Source: Streptomyces sp. NRRL S-455
GTDB lineage: Bacteria > Actinomycetota > Actinomycetes > Streptomycetales > Streptomycetaceae
Length of the DNA stretch: 64,000 nt
Direction of reading: 5' to 3'
NCBI RefSeq assembly: GCF_000717875.1
Contig: NZ_JOCT01000010.1
Location: 111,110-175,109, forward strand
Shown here: positions 41,355 to 49,840 of the stretch, in pieces
Position numbering within the stretch: the stretch's first letter is position 1
How the letters are laid out: every line of letters begins with the position of its first letter
The notes under the pieces: generated by a model
Seen by the model: the letters and a program-made list of their open reading frames with translations, nothing else
Database searches by the model: none
What the model was told of the DNA's origin: nothing
Program-made: the position numbers and the translations under genes

Positions 41355-41854
41355 GGGGCATCGTGCCGCGTCTCGCGGCAGCGGACCATGAAGGAGCGCT
41401 CGAACACGATTACCGTCTCCCCGGTCGACTTCCTGCCCGTCGTCTCCACCGTGACGATCCCATGCCCCGGGCGGGACTCGGACAGCCGCTTATGGAGGAT
41501 CCGGCTCTCGGCGTACAGCGTGTCGCCGACGTACACCGGGTCCTTCAAGCGGACCTTGTCCCAGCCCAGGTTGGCCACCGCCCGTGCGGAGAGGGCCTGC
41601 ACGGTCATGCCGCCGATCAGGCAGAGTGTGATCCCGCTGTTGACGAGGACCCGCCCGTACTCGGCGCCCTCGCCGTAGGCGCGGTCGAAGTGCAGCGGGT
41701 GCTGGTTCATGGTGAGCAGGGTCAGCCAGGTGTTGTCGGTCTCGGTGATGGTGCGGCCCGGCCAGTGCCGGATCAGCATTCCGGCCTCGAAGTCCTCGTA
41801 GTCCCCGCCGTGCTCCTCCACGTACTCATTGTCCCGAACGCGGCGCAGCGTCAT
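41333..41854 (-). CDS. MaoC-like hot-dog dehydratase/hydratase
   Basis: The 173-residue single hot-dog protein has YEDFEAGMLIRHWPGRTITE and NQHPLHFDRAYGEGAEYGRV, where D-x-x-x-H is replaced by the N-x-H-P-L-H pattern of MaoC enoyl-CoA or mesaconyl-CoA hydratase relatives, then VNSGITLCLIGGMTVQALS and VGDTLYAESRIL. It adds or removes water on acyl-CoA thioesters. With the CitE-like aldolase in the same gene set it forms the aldol/dehydration pair also seen in malyl-CoA/mesaconyl-CoA metabolism. It is on the opposite strand, starts at ATG 41854 and overlaps the OCD gene 3' end by 22 bases. Confidence 0.85.
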   Translation of the reverse strand: MTLRRVRDNEYVEEHGGDYEDFEAGMLIRHWPGRTITETDNTWLTLLTMNQHPLHFDRAYGEGAEYGRVLVNSGITLCLIGGMTVQALSARAVANLGWDKVRLKDPVYVGDTLYAESRILHKRLSESRPGHGIVTVETTGRKSTGETVIVFERSFMVRCRETRHDAPQPHEAS

Positions 41855-42005
41855 GCGTTGATCTCCCTTGTGCGATACGGCGGTTGCCGGGCGGTGCGAC
41901 TGTAGGCTATCCACATCGCGGATGAGCACCTGTCTGACATGGGCACATGCCATCCGTACCGGATTTGGTGTCACGAGTGGATCGGAAGGGTCGGGGGGAA
42001 GGCGC

Positions 42006-43370
42006 ATGAGTGCGCTCGTGGAGGTCGGTACGCAGGCGCCGTCGGGCCACCCGTGGTTCGGCAACCACCGCATGGCCACGCCGGCCCTGCCCCCGGCCAC
42101 GATCCGCCGGATGCTTGACCACGAGATACGGGACACCGGCTGGCCGTACCAGCGGCTGCTGCCCGCAGCGCCCATTGTGCTGCCGCGCGCATCGTACGCG
42201 GAGTTGTTCCAGGTGACCGCCGCGCTGCTCGACCTGGTGCGCCGCACCGCGCTGGAGACGGCCACCAGCACGGAGGGTCGGCTGGCGGCGTACCGCATGC
42301 CAGAGAGTGAGCACCAGCTCTTCATGGCCGATCAGTTTCTTGAGGAGCGGTACGCGGACTGCGTGACCCGCCCGGACATCGTGATCGGTCCGAACGGCCC
42401 GCAGTTCCTGGAGTTCAACGTCAGCGGGGCGCTCGGCGGCCCTGTGGAGGTGCGTTCCCGCCTGGCGGTCTGGCGCGACCTGTACGCCGACGACCAGGGT
42501 CGGGTGCCATTCAGCAGCCAGGACCCCTTCGCAGTACGCACCGAGATGTTCCGCGGCCTGTGCGCGGAGCTGGGCGTGGCGCCCCGCGTGGCGGTGCTGG
42601 GCAGTGCCCGCGACCAGGGCGGCTTGACCCGCTACTTCGACATGCAGACCGAGTACTTCGCCAGCCGAGGCCTGACCGCGCGATTCTTCGAGCCTGAGGA
42701 CCTCTACCAAGCCTGGGACTGCCCGCCGCACCTGCGCTACCGGGTCGGGCTGAGGGACTTCACCATCCCGGACTGGCTGGAACTGGGCATCGACACCGCG
42801 CCCGTACAGGATGCCCTGGACCACGGCTGCCTGCTAGTGGGCACCCAGACATCCACCTTCCTGTCCAGCAAGCTCACCATGGGGCTCCTGTCGGAAGGCC
42901 GCCCGTGGATGAGCGCCGCCGAGCAGGCCCTGGTCGACCGGTACCTCCCGTGGACGCGGGTGCTGTCCCACCGCTTCACGCACCGGGGCGACCGCAAGGT
43001 CGACCTCGTCGGGTACGCCGTGGACAACCGCGAGTCGCTGGTGCTCAAGGCGAGCATCGGGATGAGCGGCAAGCAGGTCGCCATCGGCCGCGAGACGGAT
43101 CCGGCGGAGTGGGAGACGGCGGTGATCGCAGCTGCCGAGGCGGGCACCAGCATCGTCCAGGACTTCGTGTCCCCGCGCACCTGCCGCCTGTCCCTGGCCG
43201 CCGACGGCGCGGACGAGCCCCACGACGCCGACATCGCACCGGTCCTCGGCCCGCTCCTCTTCGGCGGCCGCCCAGCGGGCATGCTCGCCCGCTTCTTCGG
43301 CGACGGCACAACCGGCATCGTCACCGTCCACGGCACCCACAGCTCCGACAACTGCGTGGTCGCCGTCTGA
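42006..43370 (+). CDS. ATP-grasp-like ligase (circularly permuted type), paralogue B
   Basis: The 454-residue protein is a paralogue of the product of 29119-30444. Aligned landmarks are ERYADCVTRPDIVIGPNG, FLEFNVSGALGG (E-x-N), FFEPEDLYQ, STFLSSKLTMGLLSEGRPWM, DRYLPWTRVL, LVLKASIGMSGKQVAIGRE and SIVQDFVSPRT. Conservation of order but clear divergence suggests two ligases with different substrates. Amide bond formation using ATP is the likely role, with products of the preceding genes as one partner. ATG 42006 has GGGGGAAGG about four bases upstream. It diverges from the MaoC gene across 151 bases and ends the second gene set. Confidence 0.65.
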   Translation: MSALVEVGTQAPSGHPWFGNHRMATPALPPATIRRMLDHEIRDTGWPYQRLLPAAPIVLPRASYAELFQVTAALLDLVRRTALETATSTEGRLAAYRMPESEHQLFMADQFLEERYADCVTRPDIVIGPNGPQFLEFNVSGALGGPVEVRSRLAVWRDLYADDQGRVPFSSQDPFAVRTEMFRGLCAELGVAPRVAVLGSARDQGGLTRYFDMQTEYFASRGLTARFFEPEDLYQAWDCPPHLRYRVGLRDFTIPDWLELGIDTAPVQDALDHGCLLVGTQTSTFLSSKLTMGLLSEGRPWMSAAEQALVDRYLPWTRVLSHRFTHRGDRKVDLVGYAVDNRESLVLKASIGMSGKQVAIGRETDPAEWETAVIAAAEAGTSIVQDFVSPRTCRLSLAADGADEPHDADIAPVLGPLLFGGRPAGMLARFFGDGTTGIVTVHGTHSSDNCVVAV

Positions 43371-44100
43371 CGCGACTGGTGGCGGCTGGGGGCAGCGCGT
43401 CAGCCTGAATCTGCCGGGACACGCCCAGCGGGCTGGTGTTGAGCTGGTACCCCACACGCTTGCTTTGGCCCCCAACGGGCCCTGGCCTCGCACAACGCGT
43501 ACTACACCACGCCACTGTGTGCTGTCGGTAAAAAAGCGTCCTTGGCCCAAGTGATCGGAACGCGATCACATGTTCTGACCATCGTCGACGGCGTGTGGGC
43601 CCTGTCCCTGTGGCGTGCCCGCACGGTGGTGGGGGCGAGCGGGATCGCCGTGGTCGGGGTGGTCCGGGTGCGGAAGTGGGCCTGGCCCGACGTTCAGGAC
43701 ATCGTCGTGGAGACGGAGTCCTCCCCACCGTGCGACAGCCAAGGGCGGCAGACCACCCTGCCTCACGTTGCCGACCGCCATCTGCCGGATCTCCACGCCC
43801 TGCGACCCCGGTAGCCCCGCTGGTCCTGGCTGGGCTCACCCCTCCCCGGGCGGGTAGGGCCGCGCACCGCGCAGAGGGGGGGGTGGCGTCTGCGGGTCCG
43901 GCACGGACCCTGAGGCAGCTTCCCACACGGCTGCCCTGCCGCTCTGTCCCGTCCGGGGGGCGGTGGGCTGCTGGAGTTTGCCGGCGGTGAGCTGGCTGTG
44001 CCTGGTCCTGGTGTGGGACAGCACACCCCCCGGGCGGGACCTCGGTCCCCGCCCTGGTCGTGGAGCCGTGCGGCGTACAGGGCGGGCAGGGACGGACGGT
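43371..44100. other. Intergenic stretch with one possible relic
   Basis: This 730-base stretch separates the biosynthetic genes from the CHAT operon. Apart from the PH-like fragment at about 43542-43814 I see no gene. The part 43815-44100 is GC-rich with no long coding-like frame. Confidence 0.4.
43542..43814 (+). pseudogene. Possible truncated bacterial PH-domain protein
   Basis: The frame encodes ARTVVGASGIAVVGVVRVRK then WAWPDVQDIVVE and DSQGRQTTLPHVADRHLPDL, which resembles the bacterial PH (bPH_6) domain found in small actinobacterial membrane proteins (V-x-x-x-G-I-x-V-R-x-x-x-R-x-x-x-x-W-x-x-V). The two membrane spans expected before the domain are absent, and no good start or ribosome site is seen. 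It is probably a truncated relic. Confidence 0.35.
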
Positions 44101-44445
44101 TCAGCCTCGGGTGAAGGTGAAGGTGATCCCTGCCTGCCCCGCCAGTTCACCGCCGGACCCGAGCAGGGACACCGTTCCCTTCGCGCTCACCTCCGCGCTG
44201 AACGTCACCTCGTTCAGCTGGAACTCGCCCGCGCGCTGGGGCAGCGAGGCGATCACGTCCTGCATCGTCGTGACGAAGTCGCCGAGGCGGGAGCGGAGTT
44301 CCTCGGCAGGGATCTCGGTGCGGGCGGCCCGCCATTCTTCGAGGCGTCGCAGGGTCAGCCGGTCGGTGCGACCCGAGTCGGTGTCCTCCAAGCCGAGGAC
44401 GCTGATCGTCTTCGCGGTGTCAGGAGCGGGCTGGATCTGAGGCAC
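44101..44445 (-). CDS. Pepco-like small protein linked to the CHAT protease
   Basis: The 114-residue product has a helical middle (RLTLRRLEEWRAARTEIPAE) and a C-terminal beta module FQLNEVTFSAEVSAKGTVSL followed by LGSGGELAGQAGITFTFTR. The last part matches the peptidase-co-occurring (Pepco/Trypco-like) small domains described next to CHAT and trypsin-like proteases in bacterial immunity and cell-death gene sets. It may be a substrate, sensor or inhibitor of the adjacent protease. GTG 44445 has GAGGAGAG six bases upstream and overlaps the CHAT gene by 26 bases, so the two are co-translated. Family recognition is by eye. Confidence 0.7.
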   Translation of the reverse strand: MPQIQPAPDTAKTISVLGLEDTDSGRTDRLTLRRLEEWRAARTEIPAEELRSRLGDFVTTMQDVIASLPQRAGEFQLNEVTFSAEVSAKGTVSLLGSGGELAGQAGITFTFTRG

Positions 44446-45688
44446 GGGGTCTCTCCTCGGGTGTCGGGCGGACGTGCAGGCCGGGATCGGCGTAGGCGGC
44501 ATACGTGAGGCCCAGCGGGTTGCGCAGCGTGTACAGCAGGTGCAGGCGGGACTCGAGCAGTGCTCTGCCCAGCGGGATCCTGCGGACGAGGAAGCGTTCG
44601 TACAGCGCCGTGGAGAACGCGGCGGCGATGTCGTCGGGGATCTCGGTCTCGGTGCCGATGAAGCCGCGGTTGCCGTTCATGAGGAAGAGGTACGGGAACG
44701 ACGGCGCTCCCGGGGCGCGCACCCGGCCCGACCCGCAGGCGTTCATCATCACCAGCGGCAGGTCGAAGTCGCGCACGTCCTGGCTGGCGCCGAGGGCGAC
44801 GAGGTCCGCTCCGAGGGCGCCCAGCGTGATGCGCGAGTGGTGTCCCGCTCCGCTGAGTTCGATCTCGGAGGCGAGTGTGTCGTCCGAGCGCGTGTAACAG
44901 TGACAGGCGAAGTGCTGTACCTGGTCGGGCAGTTCGCGCCGGGTGCCGTCGAGGAGGAGCCGGGGGTCGAAGATCTGCTCGGCCAGGCCCGGCCCGCGCT
45001 CCGCGCCGTCGGGGTACGGGCCTTCGAGGTCGATGTGCGCGCTTGCGGCACCGCTGAACCAGGCCAGCTCTTCGACGGCTCCTTCGAGGTGCTCGTAGTA
45101 CAGGTAGCGGGCGGGGACCCGGCCGTAGGGGCCGGTGTGCAGGGTAAGGCCGCCGTGGACCGGGGCGGGCAACATGGCCCGGCGCACCACGCACGAGAAG
45201 CCCACGAGGCTCCGGCAGGCGGTGATGAAGTCGTCCGGGGTCTCGATGGGCGCGCCCGGGAACATCCGGAACAGCGGCAGGAACTCCAGGGGCAGGAAGC
45301 CGTCCCGGCCGCCGACGCACTCGACGAGCGGGGGCGGCAGTTCGGGGTTCATGCCGTACGGCAGGGCGTCGTTCCAGAACGCCTGGAGTTCCTTGAGGAC
45401 GGCCTGCTGTCCGCCGAAGAGGATGAAGAGCAGGGTGCGGCCGAGGCCGTGCAGGCTCTGGAAGACCCGGTTGAGGTCCTTGTCCTCGACGTCGAACGCG
45501 GTGAGTTCGTCCTTGAGGCGGGTCAGACCCCGGTCCAGTTCCTGGCGGACCCTCAGCAGCGCGTCGCTGCCGAGCAGAGTGGCGCGCACGGGCGCGACGC
45601 CGGGACGCTGGGCGGTGAACTCCAGCCGGATCGCCTCATCGGTGGTCAGGACACGTACGGAGACGTCCGGCGGCCGCGCCTCGTTCAT
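44420..45688 (-). CDS. CHAT-domain (caspase-like) protease
   Basis: The 422-residue protein has its CHAT caspase-fold domain in about residues 170-400. The catalytic His lies in VQHFACHCYTRSDDTL and the catalytic Cys in PLVMMNACGSGRV, the standard spacing and wording of CHAT proteases. The N-terminal 150 residues are helical and Leu-rich (LGRTLLFILFGGQQAVLKEL) and may receive a signal. NRGFIGTETEIPDDIAAAFS is the conserved strand-helix after the Cys. ATG 45688 overlaps the upstream membrane-protein stop (ATGA). The operon order membrane protein, CHAT, Pepco-like suggests a membrane-linked sensor or effector controlled by proteolysis. Confidence 0.88.
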   Translation of the reverse strand: MNEARPPDVSVRVLTTDEAIRLEFTAQRPGVAPVRATLLGSDALLRVRQELDRGLTRLKDELTAFDVEDKDLNRVFQSLHGLGRTLLFILFGGQQAVLKELQAFWNDALPYGMNPELPPPLVECVGGRDGFLPLEFLPLFRMFPGAPIETPDDFITACRSLVGFSCVVRRAMLPAPVHGGLTLHTGPYGRVPARYLYYEHLEGAVEELAWFSGAASAHIDLEGPYPDGAERGPGLAEQIFDPRLLLDGTRRELPDQVQHFACHCYTRSDDTLASEIELSGAGHHSRITLGALGADLVALGASQDVRDFDLPLVMMNACGSGRVRAPGAPSFPYLFLMNGNRGFIGTETEIPDDIAAAFSTALYERFLVRRIPLGRALLESRLHLLYTLRNPLGLTYAAYADPGLHVRPTPEERPRASDPARS

Positions 45689-48234
45689 GCGTCGCCTGCC
45701 GCCCCTGCCGGGGCCTGTACCTCTACCTTGAGGGCGACGACCTGGACCAGGTGGCCCGCCTGGTAGAGCTGGAACCACACCTCGTGGCCGCCCTCCTCCT
45801 CGGGCAGCCGGAACTCGAAAACTGTCTGCTGCTCGTTCTCGACAAGGAGGTTCCTGCGCTGTGGCAGGGGTGTGAGCGTCGAACTGTCGGCCATGGCGTC
45901 GAAGGACACCGTACGGGAGTCCCTGCCGCCCTCGACGCGTACCGGCTCGAAGACGAAGAAGTCCCGGCCCGGAGGGCTCTCGACGACCGACGGGAGGTCA
46001 CGGGCGCGTGCGTCGCGCACGACGGAGACGAACAGCTTCACCCGCCGCCCCGCCGGTGCCGTGACCACGCCCCCCTCGGCCCGTACGTCCTGCTGCCCCC
46101 GGTCCAGCTCGATCGCGAGGTAGCCGACGAAGTTCGACAGGGCGGGGCCGGCCACGGACTCCTTCACCGAGGAGTGGATCGCGGCGCGGACGTCCCGCTC
46201 GAACTGCCGGTGCAGTTCCGTCAGATGGTTCTTCAGGTGGCCCTTCAGGCCTTCGGCGACGGGACCGGCCGCCCGGCCGGCGACCTCCCGCGCGAGGGCG
46301 CTCACATCGAGGTCCGCGCCGGCGGCGCCGGCCGGGAACCGCGCATCGAGTGAGGCGTCCCTCTCCCGGACCGCCTGGCGTACCTCGGCGCGTACGCCGC
46401 TGCGCACCCGTAGCGCCACGAGGTCGGCGAGTTCGTCGAGCCGGGCGCCGTCGGGAAGCTCCGGCTCCTGCGGCCGGTGCCACCCGGATCGGTCCGGGGG
46501 CTCGTCACCGCTCAGCGCGCCGGCCAGCCGGATCATGTACGGGCCCGAGGGGTCCGGCGGCAGGGTGATGTGCATGCGCTTGGCCAGGTCGTACCGGTAG
46601 ACCTCGACCGCGTCCGCCTTGGCTTGGCTCACCTCGGCCAGCAACCTGCGCGCCTGCACCAGCGCTATCGCCGCCACGACCAGCGGCCCCCAGACGAGCG
46701 GGACGGGCCGCCAGTCCGTGTAGCGGAAACCGCCGAAGCCGGTGAGCGCGATGAGCAGCCAGGCACCCGCCGTGCCCAGGGCCGCGGCGATGGTGATCCG
46801 CCAGACGAGGACGCCCCGCTCCCCGCCCCGCACCTGTCGCAGGACCTCGTCGGAGGCGACCAGGGCGATCCGGGGCCAGACCTCGTCGATGACGAGGCCG
46901 GTGGTCAGAACCGTACGCCGGTGGACTTCGTTCACGGCGGCAGACCGCAGGGGATGTGCGAGACGCCGCCACCAGGTGGAGACGCTGCCCGGAGTCGAGT
47001 CCCACTCGCCCAAGCGGCGCTCCCGTACCCGCTCCCGCTCCCGTTCCCGGTAGCGTTCCCAGGCCTGCTCCCGCTCCCAGTCCCACTCGCCCTCCGGCGA
47101 CGACCACCCAGGCCCGTACCCGTCATGCCCGCGCGACAGCCGGCCGGAGCCATCCGGACGCCCCGCAGGCCCGGCATCCTCCCGAGCCAGCCCACGTACG
47201 CGCCGGGCCATCTCGGCCGTCCAGCCCCGCGGCTGTCCGCTGCCCGTCCACAGCAGTACGACGTTCTGCACCAGCAGCAGAGCGGCACCGGCCACGGCCA
47301 GCCAGCCAACCCGCAGCAGCCGTTCGCCGGAGTCCGCTGCGCTCCACGGCTCCCCGGAGGACATCGCCCACGCGACACTGCCCAGCGGGACCAGAATCCC
47401 CGCGAGCTGCGCCCCCGGCGGAGCCGTCCGGCCGCGACCACCGGCGGTCCTTCGACGGAGAGCGGAGGCGAGGCAGAGCGCACCGACGACGAGCAGCGGA
47501 CCGCCCACCACGACACCGCCCGCCCACCACGCGGCTACGGTCTCACCCCGCAGCGCGAAACCCGCCACCACACCGCCCGCCCCCAGGGCCCCGGCGCCCC
47601 CGAACACCTTGAGGTACCTGTCCTCGACCGACCAGTCCTGCGCATCGGACAGCCAGAAACCCGCGGCCAGTGCCACCATCGCACCACCGAGGGCCCAGGC
47701 CGCCCACAGAGGCCCCTCAGCCGCGAAACGGGCGGTGAGCCAGGCCCCGCACGCCTCGGCCAGAGTGAAGGCAGCGATGGTGAGGACGCCGTCGGACGGG
47801 GTGTGGCCACTGGCCGAGCCATAGCGGCCGCTGGCACTGGCGGTACGCCAGGACCCCACGCCGAGCAGCGCAAGGAACACACCTCCGGCCGCCCAGGCCG
47901 TCACGTCCTCCTGGCCGCGGGACAGCCTGGCGATGATCACCGTCAGTTCGCCCACACAGACCGTCGCCAGGATCCCAGTCGTGTACAGGTGCAGCGTCCG
48001 GGTTTCCCCCTGACGAGTGGACTGGCGGCTGCGCCGGACACGAGCGACGGCCGCCTCGGCACACCACGCGGCGGCCGCCGCGACCACCAGCCACCCGCTG
48101 AGCAGCCACAGACCGTGCGCCGCAGCGCCGTGCACGGGAACGAGCACCACACCCGCGCCGCCCACGGCGACCAGGACAGCCGCGGCCGTCGCGAAGAAAG
48201 CGACGCCCCGCGCCGTGCCCGTGCTCCCCGCCAT
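45685..48234 (-). CDS. Large polytopic membrane protein, CHAT-operon partner
   Basis: The 849-residue protein has an N-terminal half with about eight to ten membrane spans (residues about 10-335), then an extremely charged linker (EREQAWERYRERERERVRER, about 395-415), two further spans (about 480-530: ITIAAALGTAGAWLLIALTG) and a long soluble C-terminal part. The latter contains coiled-coil-prone stretches (AEGLKGHLKNHLTELHRQFE) and an all-beta end (FEFRLPEEEGGHEVWFQLYQ). I do not recognise the family. It is the first gene of the CHAT operon, with ATG 48234 behind GGGGA; the stop overlaps the CHAT start. It could be the sensor or the cleaved effector of the system. Confidence 0.75.
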   Translation of the reverse strand: MAGSTGTARGVAFFATAAAVLVAVGGAGVVLVPVHGAAAHGLWLLSGWLVVAAAAAWCAEAAVARVRRSRQSTRQGETRTLHLYTTGILATVCVGELTVIIARLSRGQEDVTAWAAGGVFLALLGVGSWRTASASGRYGSASGHTPSDGVLTIAAFTLAEACGAWLTARFAAEGPLWAAWALGGAMVALAAGFWLSDAQDWSVEDRYLKVFGGAGALGAGGVVAGFALRGETVAAWWAGGVVVGGPLLVVGALCLASALRRRTAGGRGRTAPPGAQLAGILVPLGSVAWAMSSGEPWSAADSGERLLRVGWLAVAGAALLLVQNVVLLWTGSGQPRGWTAEMARRVRGLAREDAGPAGRPDGSGRLSRGHDGYGPGWSSPEGEWDWEREQAWERYRERERERVRERRLGEWDSTPGSVSTWWRRLAHPLRSAAVNEVHRRTVLTTGLVIDEVWPRIALVASDEVLRQVRGGERGVLVWRITIAAALGTAGAWLLIALTGFGGFRYTDWRPVPLVWGPLVVAAIALVQARRLLAEVSQAKADAVEVYRYDLAKRMHITLPPDPSGPYMIRLAGALSGDEPPDRSGWHRPQEPELPDGARLDELADLVALRVRSGVRAEVRQAVRERDASLDARFPAGAAGADLDVSALAREVAGRAAGPVAEGLKGHLKNHLTELHRQFERDVRAAIHSSVKESVAGPALSNFVGYLAIELDRGQQDVRAEGGVVTAPAGRRVKLFVSVVRDARARDLPSVVESPPGRDFFVFEPVRVEGGRDSRTVSFDAMADSSTLTPLPQRRNLLVENEQQTVFEFRLPEEEGGHEVWFQLYQAGHLVQVVALKVEVQAPAGAAGDA

Positions 48235-48362
48235 CACATCCCCGTCGGCTACTCCGAGTCCGGCAACTCAACGACCAGTATGGCCAGTTGTCAGGCCGCT
48301 CGCGACACCCCGGACGAAAGCGCGCTCATGGAGCGGTACCGGGGACCAAGCAGGAGGATGCT

Positions 48363-49652
48363 GTGCCGACGCTCGACCGCCAGCCTGAGGCCCTGATGCG
48401 GGAGTTGCTCGAGGCGCTCCCGCAGGACTGGAGCTGCAGCCCCGACTACGCCCCCCGGGAACCGTCGGCCGAGGGGTACGACCTGGACATGCGCGAGCGA
48501 GCCCAGGACACGCGGTCCCAGGCCGTGCATCTGCGGCCAGGTGAGGAGATCGTCCTCGACTGGCGCCTGATCTTCAGCCGTGATCGGCCCGACCGCACCA
48601 CTGACGGAGCGGTCGTGGGAGCCCTTCGAAGCCCCGGCGGCGCTCACCAGTTCTTCGTCCACTACCGCAACGTGGACGCCGACCCTGCGGGCCTCTTCCG
48701 CCGCTGGTCGGATCACACCCCGGCTCATGGGATCGCTCACTGGCTTCAGCAGACAGCCAGGGCCACCGACACCGACCTGATCGAACGCGCTCTTGTAGAG
48801 GAGCGCCAGGACTCCCTGCTGGGGGAAAACTGGTTCCCCTGCCGCTCCGTGCTGGTACTCGACACCGAGACCACCGGCCTGTCCACAGACCAAGACCGCG
48901 TCGTCGAAGTGGCGTGGCTGCTGGCCGACCACGCCCCGCGGCAGTGGCGCAGTCATCTGATCAACCCCGGGGTCCCCATGCCCGCCGACGCCTACACAGT
49001 CAACGGCATCGACGACTCCCTGCTGCACGCCGAGGGCGGGCGTCCTGCGCAGACGCTCGACCACGCACTGGATGCCATCGCCGAGCATCTGCGCGACGGT
49101 GCGGTGCTGGTGGTGGCGAACGCCGAATTCGACCTTCAGTTGCTGGATGCCGAATGCCGGCGCCACAACCTCCGGCTACTGGCCGCCCGCGTCGGCGTGG
49201 AGCATCTGAAGGCGATTGACCCGATACGCATCCATCAAAGACTGTTCGGCGCCCGCAGGGGCCACAGCACCATCCCCGCATTGGCCGAACTGCACGTTCC
49301 CGGCGGCGCGATCGGTTCGCACACGGCTCTCGGCGACTGCCACGCCACGCTCCATATCCTGGCCGGTCTCCTGCGCCAGGAGGGCGAGCGGATCGTGCGC
49401 CACATCACCGTCCACGACACCAACCAGAGCTTCACGGGTCACCACGTAATCGGAGCCCGGCCGCGTCCCACCCTGCACCACCTGCTAGCCCTCAGTAGCT
49501 CCTGGCCCGGCCCGTCCACACCGTCGCAGACAGGCCCGAACTCGAGGTCGCCTCCGCTACCCGCTGAGGCTGCCTTCCGCCGCCGGCCGCGTCCCGGCTG
49601 CCGCGCCCATGGGGCCGGTGTCAACCCGCCCTGGCGTCGACCGGCACCCTGA
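48363..49652 (+). CDS. DEDDh 3'-5' exonuclease (DnaQ epsilon-like) with N-terminal extension
   Basis: The 429-residue protein has an RNase T/DnaQ exonuclease domain at about residues 160-345. Exo I is VLVLDTETTGLS (Asp, Glu), Exo II VVANAEFDLQLLD (Asp) and Exo III HTALGDCHATLHIL (His, Asp). The first 155 residues form an unrecognised domain (EEIVLDWRLIFSRDR, GAHQFFVHYRNVDAD). The last 60 residues are Pro/Arg/Ser-rich and look like readthrough of a former 3' end. GTG 48363 has AGGAGG six bases upstream. It diverges from the CHAT operon over about 130 bases; whether it belongs to that system or is a separate DNA-processing gene is open. Confidence 0.85.
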   Translation: MPTLDRQPEALMRELLEALPQDWSCSPDYAPREPSAEGYDLDMRERAQDTRSQAVHLRPGEEIVLDWRLIFSRDRPDRTTDGAVVGALRSPGGAHQFFVHYRNVDADPAGLFRRWSDHTPAHGIAHWLQQTARATDTDLIERALVEERQDSLLGENWFPCRSVLVLDTETTGLSTDQDRVVEVAWLLADHAPRQWRSHLINPGVPMPADAYTVNGIDDSLLHAEGGRPAQTLDHALDAIAEHLRDGAVLVVANAEFDLQLLDAECRRHNLRLLAARVGVEHLKAIDPIRIHQRLFGARRGHSTIPALAELHVPGGAIGSHTALGDCHATLHILAGLLRQEGERIVRHITVHDTNQSFTGHHVIGARPRPTLHHLLALSSSWPGPSTPSQTGPNSRSPPLPAEAAFRRRPRPGCRAHGAGVNPPWRRPAP

Positions 49653-49796
49653 TGCGGCGGTGTGAATCGGGTGCACTCGGCGGCCGAGGTGCTGTGTGGG
49701 CCGCTGGCACTCCCGGGCGGCCACCGAGCGCCTGTTGGGCGCGGAGCTCGGCGCCGTGTGAGGAGGCCCTGCCCGGCGGGTCGGATGAGAGCACAG

Positions 49797-49826
49797 GGCC
49801 CCGGTCCGGAAGGAGGCCCCGGGGCC
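49797..49826. terminator. Hairpin between convergent genes
   Basis: GGCCCCGG (49797-49804) pairs with CCGGGGCC (49819-49826). It lies between the 3' ends of the exonuclease gene and the convergent frameshifted gene. Confidence 0.55.
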
Positions 49827-49840
49827 GTGCACATGACCGG

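Noticed and set aside
43542..43814. Intact PH-domain membrane protein gene
   Set aside because: The membrane spans, a good start and a ribosome site are missing; kept only as a possible relic.
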